Positions 1-5,034 of a stretch of DNA of 6,525 bases are shown here, in pieces. The stretch is taken from positions 1 through 6,525 of the forward strand of contig CAMYXE010000043.1 of the NCBI GenBank assembly GCA_947303165.1, in the 5' to 3' direction. The stretch is from an uncultured Pseudomonadota bacterium. GTDB lineage: Bacteria; Pseudomonadota; Alphaproteobacteria; Rs-D84. How positions within the stretch are numbered: position 1 is the stretch's first letter; each line of letters starts with the position of its first letter. The position numbers and the translations under genes were made by a program. The notes beneath the pieces are model-generated. The model worked only from the letters and a program-made list of their open reading frames with translations. It did not search any database and was not told where the DNA came from.

Positions 1-34
1 GCCGAATTGGCGGATAAATTGAAATAATATAAAA

Positions 35-745
35 TCATTCGCCGATATTAACCGTATCATCGTATACTGAATACGTCATGTTATTGTATTGTATTTTTAA
101 TTTACGCGTTGTGCCGGAATTCATAGGAACATCGGCGGTTGTCATATTACCATAGAATGTATCATTCCCAATTTTTATATGTAATGACGGTGTGGTTTTC
201 TTGGTCGCACACATATATATGGACGCGTCACCAATGTGTAATATATGCCCGCATTGATTTGCGTTCCACATACCGGCGGGTGAATATGTGCCCGTCGGAC
301 AGGCGGTTATACCCTGGGGCGTGGTTTCATTAAATGTATATGTCCCACCGGGACAGTAACTGTTTGCCGGACAGATAACACAACCATCATTATTCGCCGG
401 AACATAATACCCCGGGGTGCAATTATATGTATTTCGGTCATATACCGCCCCCCATGTTTCTGGCGTGTTATTTGCACAAATGCCAGATGTGGCGCCCGTA
501 ATAGAATTTACCAACAAACCTTGAAAATTATTTGGATTAAAATCAAACGTTCCGCCGACACATGTTGCGCCAACTGGACACGTAATACACCCCAATGTAT
601 TTGCCGGCAAAAAATACCCAGAATTACATGTATATGTATTAACATCATACACAGCCTGATAACGTGTCACACCACAGGTCATATTTGCAAAAGATTTTTG
701 CGATATAAATATTAATAATAAAAATACGACCGTTCGTTTTATCAT
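35..745 (-). CDS. Secreted cysteine-rich repeat protein of unknown function
   Basis: A 236-residue protein with a clear Sec signal peptide: basic MIKR, a hydrophobic run at about residues 5-14, and likely cleavage after SFA (residue 20). The mature part holds two copies of one module, at about residues 31-76 and 100-145. Their shared pattern is AVYDxNTYxC, GYxxPAN, GCxxCP, then CxGGT, FN and QG. The conserved cysteines suggest a disulfide-bonded, extracytoplasmic fold. The tail (about 165-236) is different: it has LHIGD, a Lys/Thr/Pro stretch, FYGNMTTADVP and a charged end. I recall similar tails in surface proteins of gut alphaproteobacteria, but this is memory, not a search. The ATG shares its A with the stop of the upstream gene (TAATG), so translation is probably coupled and the two products co-expressed. 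No terminator is visible in the 34 bases after the stop before the window ends. No enzymatic motif is seen; a structural or adhesive surface role is only inferred. Confidence 0.8.
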   Translation of the reverse strand: MIKRTVVFLLLIFISQKSFANMTCGVTRYQAVYDVNTYTCNSGYFLPANTLGCITCPVGATCVGGTFDFNPNNFQGLLVNSITGATSGICANNTPETWGAVYDRNTYNCTPGYYVPANNDGCVICPANSYCPGGTYTFNETTPQGITACPTGTYSPAGMWNANQCGHILHIGDASIYMCATKKTTPSLHIKIGNDTFYGNMTTADVPMNSGTTRKLKIQYNNMTYSVYDDTVNIGE

Positions 746-1503
746 TACTGAATAGCCGGCCCCGCAATAAATTCACCCGTTCCCGCGTTATAAAAAAATG
801 TGCCACTAACTTTGTCATACATACAGGGCGTGCCATCTGAATCCAAAACGGGGGACCCGTTAAAAATCAATATGTTATTATCATCATATATCTTGACATA
901 AGACCATTTTGATCGACCGTCGTTATAAGACCCCGATGGATTATTGCTACGCCCTATATACATGCTGGCGTTCGCCATATAATCTATTTGATCAGAAATA
1001 ACAGAACGTAGTACACCATTAACATATACACCTGTTTTATTTATTTTATAATCATAAAAAACGTTTACAGCTACTCCTAGAACTGATGCTACTGTGTTTG
1101 CAGTACCGCCACCCCATGAAGAATATCCGCCACTACCAGCTATACCAAATTGATATCCATCCCCACCCCACACGGGGGACATAGTTGTTCCCATTCCAAA
1201 AAATAATTTACCCCAACCAAATGCGGACATCCTAAATTCTACGGAATAATTATAATTCTGCGGTATTATCCCCGTATCAATATATTGCGTTCCGGTGGAT
1301 TCGATATATTCAATCGGTGTGTATGGTGCCCATTCACGAAAAGTATAACCATATTTTGCCGGTGGGGTTGGTGGTGTAATATCGTCGCCGGGACTGCAGG
1401 TTGTTTGTGTATATGTTTCGCCGTCCACAATCCAATTAACGGTTATCGCCCGCGCGGTGGCACATGCAAATAATGCACATAACACGATTAAAGTTTTCCG
1501 CAT
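745..1503 (-). CDS. Secreted InlB-type repeat / LamG-like surface protein
   Basis: A 252-residue exported protein. A Sec signal peptide occupies residues 1-19, with an ARA cleavage site before ITVNW. Residues about 20-60 (VNWIVDGETYTQ, then a Pro-rich turn and YGYTFREWAP) match the Listeria/Bacteroides InlB B-repeat pattern, a beta-grasp module of secreted proteins. Residues about 64-218 begin YIESTGTQYIDTGI and are rich in Gly, Tyr, Trp and beta-strand residues (VYVNGVLRS, MYIGRSN, YVKIYDDNNILIF). This is the pattern of LamG/concanavalin-like jelly-roll domains in phage tail and surface proteins. The C-terminus (DGTPCMYDKVSGTFFYNAGT) is the usual closing strand of that domain. The start is supported by a good AAGGAGAG ribosome site 4-5 nt upstream. 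Glycan or surface binding is inferred from fold only; no catalytic residues or anchor such as LPxTG are seen. It is the first gene of a two-gene leftward operon behind the candidate attenuator. Confidence 0.82.
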   Translation of the reverse strand: MRKTLIVLCALFACATARAITVNWIVDGETYTQTTCSPGDDITPPTPPAKYGYTFREWAPYTPIEYIESTGTQYIDTGIIPQNYNYSVEFRMSAFGWGKLFFGMGTTMSPVWGGDGYQFGIAGSGGYSSWGGGTANTVASVLGVAVNVFYDYKINKTGVYVNGVLRSVISDQIDYMANASMYIGRSNNPSGSYNDGRSKWSYVKIYDDNNILIFNGSPVLDSDGTPCMYDKVSGTFFYNAGTGEFIAGPAIQ

Positions 1504-1543
1504 ATTCTCTCCTTTTTATCGTATAACGCCCACGGCGAAATAG

Positions 1544-1572
1544 AAAAAACCACCAGAAAATTTCAGGTGGTT
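1544..1572 (-). terminator. Intrinsic terminator at end of candidate leader RNA
   Basis: On the minus strand AACCACC (1566-1572) pairs with GGTGGTT (1548-1554) in a 7-bp stem, with an 11-nt loop that may close 2-3 more pairs. A run of six T follows (complement of the A's at 1544-1549). It lies upstream of, and in the same direction as, the gene starting at 1503, so it is placed to cut that operon's transcription short. The plus strand has no T run on the other side, so it is not bidirectional. Confidence 0.72.
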
Positions 1573-1651
1573 GGAGGTTAACGACAATCTATCAGAATTG
1601 TGTGCCTATTCCAATATGCCGTGCATATCACTATTACGCACCCTCCAACCA
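1568..1651. repeat. 10-bp inverted repeat overlapping the terminator arm
   Basis: On the plus strand TGGTTGGAGG at 1568-1577 is the exact reverse complement of CCTCCAACCA at 1642-1651, with 64 bp between. The right arm also overlaps the shorter 7-bp hairpin at 1643-1662, and the left arm overlaps the terminator stem. The arms can therefore form only one of the competing structures at a time. Confidence 0.8.
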
Positions 1652-1733
1652 AAATGTTGGAGATTTCCACCCACTTTTTATGGGCGCTGATAGTCGGGTC
1701 GTTACACCCCATCGGCAAAACACTTGCCGACAT
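1578..1733 (-). CDS. Possible 51-residue leader peptide or small membrane peptide
   Basis: From an ATG at 1733 an uninterrupted frame of 51 codons ends at TAA (1580-1578). An AGGA lies 5 nt before the ATG, a plausible ribosome site. The predicted peptide has MSASVLPMGCNDPT, a basic and aromatic patch AHKKWVEISN, a hydrophobic run ILVGGCVIVICTAYW and a polar tail ending IDCR. The stop codon lies directly next to segment C of the candidate attenuator, so a ribosome ending there would cover the terminator's first arm. Against it: the whole frame coincides with hairpin-rich sequence, its Cys-rich composition is odd, and TAGGAT before the ATG could be a -10 box instead, which would make the message nearly leaderless. 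From memory, the H-K-K-W-V-E-I patch faintly resembles short prophage Ash-like proteins; this is unverified. The same frame stays open upstream into the opposite-strand gene at 1878, but that extension is treated as a shadow. Confidence 0.28.
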   Translation of the reverse strand: MSASVLPMGCNDPTISAHKKWVEISNILVGGCVIVICTAYWNRHTILIDCR

Positions 1734-1877
1734 ATAAATCCTAGCAAAATACGAAAATAAAAAGCAACAGAATTTTTGCGAATTGTTTTGTTGCAACGAT
1801 ATAAAAAATAAAAAGTTGCACCCGTCTGTAATGTTTGATACCATAGGCATATGAAATAAATTACTTAGAGGAATAAA
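1734..1877. other. AT-rich divergent intergenic region with weak promoter candidates
   Basis: This spacer separates the leftward candidate leader RNA from rightward olsB. On the minus strand a weak promoter candidate is TTGCTT (1762-1767), an 18-bp spacer, then TAGGAT (1738-1743), which would start transcription close to the first hairpin of the leader RNA. A hairpin GCAACA/TGTTGC with an inner AATT/AATT (1764-1794) is followed on the minus strand by TTTTTATTTT and looks like a weak terminator, although no leftward gene lies upstream of it. GTTGCA recurs directly at 1790-1795 and 1815-1820. For olsB, TTGATA (1835-1840) resembles a -35 box, but no convincing -10 follows at the right distance. 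A promoter for olsB must lie here but I cannot place it. The olsB ribosome site is AGAGGA (1867-1872). Confidence 0.4.
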
Positions 1878-2831
1878 ATGGCAATAAAGGTTCGTGATTT
1901 TGAAGTCCGGCTTACGCGTAACAAAGAAGAACGTCGCATGGTGCGTCGCTTGCGCTATGATGTGTTTGTAACCGAAGAGGGCGCATCCGCCACACAGGAA
2001 CAACATGAATTACGCGAAGAATACGATGAATTTGATAAATTTGCGGAATATATGGCGGTGTTTCATGGTAACCAAATTGTCGGTGCCTATCGTATAATCG
2101 ATAAAAAAAGTGCCGATAAAATGGGTGGCTTTTATACCGAAACAGAATTTAATATTTCCAAGATTAAAAAGGCGTCTGATAATATCGCCGAAATGTCGCG
2201 TGCGTGTGTTGCCAAAGAGTATCGTGAAAATGCGTTGGTTATGCGTATGCTGTGGGCAGGGTTAAGTGAATATGTATTGCGTCGTCGTATCGCGGTTCTG
2301 TTCGGTGTTGCGTCTTGGACGGGGCAAAAGCCCGTAGAATCGGCCCAGGCAATATCTTATTTGTATTATAATAATTTGTCGCCGGCACGTTTGCGTGCAC
2401 GTGTGATATCTGAAAATTTTGCCGATGGTGTTGATACACACATGTCAAGAATGAATATTTTACCACGCGCATTCGTAGATGAAGAAATGGCAAAAAAACA
2501 AATGACCCCACTTATCAAGGGATACTTGCGTATGGGGGCCACGTTCGGTCAGGGTGTCTTTATTGATAAGCCATTTAATACATACGACGTGTTCGTTATG
2601 TTGCAAACCAAAAATATGGATGCGGCGTATCAGAAACATTTCTATGGTCGTGAAAACGCATTGGAACATTTGGATGTTAAACCACGTCCTATGCGCACGT
2701 TGGGTAAAATAATGTTGATGCCAATTACTGGTTCATTAAATATGCTTGGCGCGTTCTTTGAATTTTTGTTACGTGAAGATGCGGCTGATGCGGAATTTAT
2801 CGATGAATCACCAGACCAGCCCGAGGAATAG
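1878..2831 (+). CDS. olsB: L-ornithine N-alpha-acyltransferase (lyso-ornithine lipid synthase)
   Basis: OlsB transfers a 3-hydroxy fatty acyl group from acyl-ACP to the alpha-amino group of ornithine, giving lyso-ornithine lipid, the first step of ornithine-lipid synthesis at the inner membrane. The 317-residue protein shows the family's GNAT-like core in order: LRYDVFVTEE (25-34), EYDEFD (48-53), QIVGAYRII (66-74), GGFYTETEF (83-91), EMSRACVAKEYR (105-116), MLWAGLSEYV (124-133) and LFGVASW (141-147). The hallmark LIKGYLRMGATFGQG (212-226) and FNTYDVFV (233-240) follow. The ATG has AGAGGA about 5 nt upstream. The C-terminal 55 or so residues (about 262-317) extend past the part I recognise and hold an amphipathic or hydrophobic stretch (about 278-298) and an acidic tail. 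olsA follows after 6 nt, the usual partner, which strongly supports the assignment. Ornithine lipids are often induced by phosphate limitation, but no Pho box was identified here. Confidence 0.88.
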   Translation: MAIKVRDFEVRLTRNKEERRMVRRLRYDVFVTEEGASATQEQHELREEYDEFDKFAEYMAVFHGNQIVGAYRIIDKKSADKMGGFYTETEFNISKIKKASDNIAEMSRACVAKEYRENALVMRMLWAGLSEYVLRRRIAVLFGVASWTGQKPVESAQAISYLYYNNLSPARLRARVISENFADGVDTHMSRMNILPRAFVDEEMAKKQMTPLIKGYLRMGATFGQGVFIDKPFNTYDVFVMLQTKNMDAAYQKHFYGRENALEHLDVKPRPMRTLGKIMLMPITGSLNMLGAFFEFLLREDAADAEFIDESPDQPEE

Positions 2832-2837
2832 TTTGAT

Positions 2838-3701
2838 ATGGCCAAGGTAAGAAAACAAAATCTTTTTAATACAATTACTGGAACACTGCGTTTTGTGGCA
2901 TTCTGGATAATGGTTGTTGTTCAGGTGCCAATAATATTCTTGTTGCCAGGGCGCAGCAAAATATCGGTGAAATACATGGCTGTGTTCATGAAGATTTTGT
3001 TGATATTGGCCAGTATCAAGATTGTAAAGCATGGAAAAATGTCTGATAAACGGCCTTTGTTGGTTGCGGGAAATCATATATCTGTGTTTGAAATCGCGAC
3101 TTTCCCTGTTATGTTCGGGGGCAGTTTTATTTCAAAAAATGATGTTCGCAATTGGCCTTTGGTTGGATGGATTGCAAACAAATTCGGTGTTGTGTTTATT
3201 GATAGGCGCCCATCTCATGCGGCCGAAGTATTGAATCAGGTTCAACGGGAAATTTCCACGATATCATATCCATTGTATATCTTTCCCGAAGGGACAACAA
3301 CAAATGGTTCGTATGTAAAAGAATTTAAAAGCCCATTATTTAATGTTGCCGAAGGTTCAGATGTCACGGTGCAACCTGTGGTTATTCGGTACTGTCATCA
3401 TGATGGCACACCAATTTCTGATGAAGATTTGGCCGAACACTATGCGTATTTTGATAACGCAAAACAGACCCAAGGTCCAATGTGTTCGCGTGAACGCAGT
3501 GCGTTTGGACAAATCTTTCATATAATGGTTTTGGGTGGATTCCGTGTTGATGTATATATGTTGCCGCCACCGCCTTTGGCGGGCATGGATAGAAAACAAA
3601 TCGCATTAGAAATGCATAAAATAATTTCGGAAAAATATACAGAAACCAAGGAATTTAAAAATGAAAATAGAAAACTTATGTGTAAAGAGATTAGTGGGTG
3701 A
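2838..3701 (+). CDS. olsA: PlsC-type acyltransferase, probable lyso-ornithine lipid O-acyltransferase
   Basis: OlsA esterifies the 3-hydroxyl of lyso-ornithine lipid with a second acyl chain from acyl-ACP; family members may also acylate lysophosphatidate. The 287-residue protein starts with an N-terminal membrane segment (about 17-37). The PlsC blocks follow: GNHISVFE (78-85) with His80 and acidic Glu85, VFIDRR (119-124), YIFPEGTTTNGS (147-158) and TVQPVVIRY (177-185). The first block is H-x4-E rather than the common H-x4-D; I recall H-x4-E in other proteobacterial PlsC variants, so this need not mean loss of activity. The FPEGTTTNG plus FKSPLF pattern fits the OlsA-like alphaproteobacterial subgroup. 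The ATG lies 6 nt after the olsB stop, with GAGGA about 10 nt upstream inside olsB. The 3' end overlaps proS by 41 nt. A general phosphatidate-synthesis role is the alternative, made less likely by the olsB neighbour. Confidence 0.8.
   Translation: MAKVRKQNLFNTITGTLRFVAFWIMVVVQVPIIFLLPGRSKISVKYMAVFMKILLILASIKIVKHGKMSDKRPLLVAGNHISVFEIATFPVMFGGSFISKNDVRNWPLVGWIANKFGVVFIDRRPSHAAEVLNQVQREISTISYPLYIFPEGTTTNGSYVKEFKSPLFNVAEGSDVTVQPVVIRYCHHDGTPISDEDLAEHYAYFDNAKQTQGPMCSRERSAFGQIFHIMVLGGFRVDVYMLPPPPLAGMDRKQIALEMHKIISEKYTETKEFKNENRKLMCKEISG
3648..3653 (+). promoter_or_regulatory. Ribosome binding site fixing the overlapping proS start
   Basis: AAGGAA lies 7 nt before the ATG at 3661, inside the coding sequence of olsA. 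It supports translation starting there although this puts the first 41 nt of proS within olsA. The alternative in-frame GTG codons at 3694 and 3703 lack a comparable site and would shorten the N-terminus relative to motif 1. Confidence 0.65.
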
Positions 3702-4941
3702 TGTGTCTGGGGCAACGACACATGGACATAAAATCGCAATCAAAGGCGGTTACGTTTATCAAACTTATCAGGGTGGATATACTTTGACCCCTTTGGGTTG
3801 GCGGGTCATTCACAACATAGAAAATATCATTCGTAATGAAATGAATGCTATCGATGGTCAGGAGTTATTGTTGCCTGTGGTATGCAGTGCAAACTTATGG
3901 CGTGAAACTGGTCGTTATGATTCAATGGATAATATTGCAAAGTTCAAAGGGCGTTCTGGCGCAGACTATGTAATATGCCCAACGCATGAAGAAGTCATAA
4001 CAGATTATGCGCGTTCTGTTTTGACATCATATCGTCAATTGCCATTTATGCTGTATCAAATCCAAACAAAGTTTCGTGATGAATTGCGTGTGCGTGCAGG
4101 GCTGTTGCGAACACGTGAATTTATTATGAAAGATGCATATTCTTTCCATGAAACCCAAGAAGATTTGGATAAATATTATAAACGTTGTTTCGATGCATAT
4201 TACCGATTGTTCAGACGTTGCGGGTTGAAAAACTTTACCGATGTTTTGGCATCGTCTGGTGATATGGGCGGAAAGTATACCCATGAATTTCAACTGATTC
4301 ACGAAATGGGCGAAGACACATTGTATATCTGTGATTGTGGTTTTCGTGCAAACAAGGAAGTCGTTGATGAAAACAATACAGTATGTCCACAATGCGGTAA
4401 AGCACTGAACAAAGTTCGTGGAATTGAAATAGGACAAGTGTTTCAATTGGGCAGGTTCTATACGGAATCAATGCATATGACTTATACCGATGCAAATGGC
4501 AACGAAAATACACCTATTATGGGGTGCTATGGTATTGGTGTCACACGTGTAATGGCCGCAATATTAGAAGAGAGTTCTGATGATTATGGACCCGTGTGGA
4601 ATATGGAAACCGCGCCTTTTGCAGTGCATGTTATAGGGCTTAATGGTAAAGATGCGAACGTTATGACATTGGCGCAACAAATTCATGATACGTTAATCGT
4701 GAATGGTATTGAAACAATTTTAGATAATCGTGACATCAGGGCAGGGGAAAAATTTGCGGATGCTGATTTAATTGCCGCGCCAATTCGTTTGATTGTATCG
4801 GAAAATAATTTGACCAGGAATGTGATAGAAGTTAAATATCGTATCAATGATTTTGATACATCAGATATACCAAAAGAAGTTGCTATTTCAGATTTAGTTT
4901 CCTTTATCACAGGTGCAATACGAATACTTTCGCATAAATAG
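3661..4941 (+). CDS. proS: Prolyl-tRNA synthetase, bacterial type, short form without editing insertion
   Basis: This cytosolic class II synthetase charges tRNA-Pro with proline. In 426 residues it has motif 1 (GGYVYQT at 29-35 and TPLGWRVIHNIE at 43-54), the proline-site PTHEE (107-111), motif 2 (KFRDELR at 137-143, then LLRTREFIMKDAYSF), the SSGDMGGKYTHEF block (198-210), motif 3 (MGCYGIGVTR, 287-296) and a C-terminal anticodon-binding domain (about 320-426, with AGEKFADADLI). E. coli-type ProRS is about 570 residues because of an editing (INS) domain between motifs 2 and 3. Here that interval is short and carries CDC (224-226) and CPQC (242-245), a possible zinc knuckle. The sequence looks nearer to the short bacterial forms I remember from Firmicutes than to typical alphaproteobacterial ProRS, so transfer is possible. 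It overlaps olsA by 41 nt and ends at a terminator. All catalytic motifs look intact, so this is not an obvious pseudogene. Confidence 0.9.
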   Translation: MKIENLCVKRLVGDVSGATTHGHKIAIKGGYVYQTYQGGYTLTPLGWRVIHNIENIIRNEMNAIDGQELLLPVVCSANLWRETGRYDSMDNIAKFKGRSGADYVICPTHEEVITDYARSVLTSYRQLPFMLYQIQTKFRDELRVRAGLLRTREFIMKDAYSFHETQEDLDKYYKRCFDAYYRLFRRCGLKNFTDVLASSGDMGGKYTHEFQLIHEMGEDTLYICDCGFRANKEVVDENNTVCPQCGKALNKVRGIEIGQVFQLGRFYTESMHMTYTDANGNENTPIMGCYGIGVTRVMAAILEESSDDYGPVWNMETAPFAVHVIGLNGKDANVMTLAQQIHDTLIVNGIETILDNRDIRAGEKFADADLIAAPIRLIVSENNLTRNVIEVKYRINDFDTSDIPKEVAISDLVSFITGAIRILSHK

Positions 4942-4942
4942 G

Positions 4943-4968
4943 AAATGGGGCCGATGCCCCATTTTTTT
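4943..4968 (+). terminator. Intrinsic terminator of the olsB-olsA-proS unit
   Basis: ATGGGGC (4945-4951) and GCCCCAT (4956-4962) form a GC-rich 7-bp stem with a CGAT tetraloop, extendable by A-T pairs and followed by a run of T's to 4968. It begins just after the TAG of the first proS and ends transcription before the second. Confidence 0.9.
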
Positions 4969-4975
4969 ATAACAC

Positions 4976-5004
4976 TTGTTTTATGCTTTTTTAAAGTGTA
5001 TGAT
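4976..5004 (+). promoter_or_regulatory. Probable sigma-70-type promoter of the second proS
   Basis: TTGTTT (4976-4981) and TATGAT (4999-5004) are separated by 17 bp, an ideal spacing; the -10 matches 5 of 6 consensus bases and the -35 matches 3 of 6. It lies between the terminator and the next ATG, leaving a leader of roughly 25 nt, too short for a T-box or similar leader. A 6-bp inverted repeat, ACACTT (4972-4977) and AAGTGT (4994-4999), overlaps both elements and could be an operator, but may be chance. Confidence 0.55.
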
Positions 5005-5034
5005 ATGTGTCGTAAATAACAAAGGTGATATAAA

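Larger units (their letters stand above)
1541..1733 (-). ncRNA. Candidate structured leader RNA / attenuator of the surface-protein operon
   Basis: Read leftward, this stretch folds into successive hairpins: 7 bp TCGGCAA/TTGCCGA (1712-1730), 4 bp CCCA/TGGG (1670-1684), 7 bp CTCCAAC/GTTGGAG (1643-1662), 7 bp GTGCGTA/TATGCAC with one G-U (1621-1641), 5 bp ACAAT/ATTGT (1584-1601), then the terminator (1548-1572). Segment B, TGGTTGGAGG (1642-1651), can pair with upstream segment A (1656-1662). It can instead pair over 10 bp with segment C, CCTCCAACCA (1568-1577), which contains 5 of the 7 bases of the terminator's first arm. A:B would permit termination and B:C would prevent it. Only about 28 nt separate the terminator from the ribosome site of the gene at 1503, too little for a separate promoter, so the operon is probably read through this element. 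A stand-alone small RNA is the alternative. The ligand or partner is unknown and no known riboswitch class was recognised. Confidence 0.5.

Noticed and set aside
2..13. Short palindrome near the left edge as terminator of the leftward operon
   Set aside because: The stem is only about 3 bp and any T tract would lie outside the window.
1504..1540. Separate promoter for the surface-protein operon using TATACG (complement of 1520-1525)
   Set aside because: The matching -35 position would fall in the terminator's T tract with no consensus, and the start point would fall at or inside the ribosome site.
1541..1733. Known housekeeping RNA (6S, RNase P, SRP RNA or tmRNA)
   Set aside because: None of the conserved landmarks I know for these RNAs is visible, and the overall fold of serial short hairpins does not match them.
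1734..2006. Upstream extension of the minus-strand frame ending at 1578 (142 codons in total)
   Set aside because: It runs through the AT-rich spacer and into the opposite strand of olsB, which has far stronger family evidence; only the 51-codon part from 1733 has a plausible ribosome site.
4027..4446. 139-codon minus-strand frame antisense to the first proS
   Set aside because: No recognisable motif or operon context; it coincides with conserved motif 2 and downstream codons of proS.
3661..4941. First proS as a decaying pseudogene next to a replacing second copy
   Set aside because: No frameshift or internal stop; motifs 1, 2 and 3, the THEE site and the anticodon-binding domain are all present.
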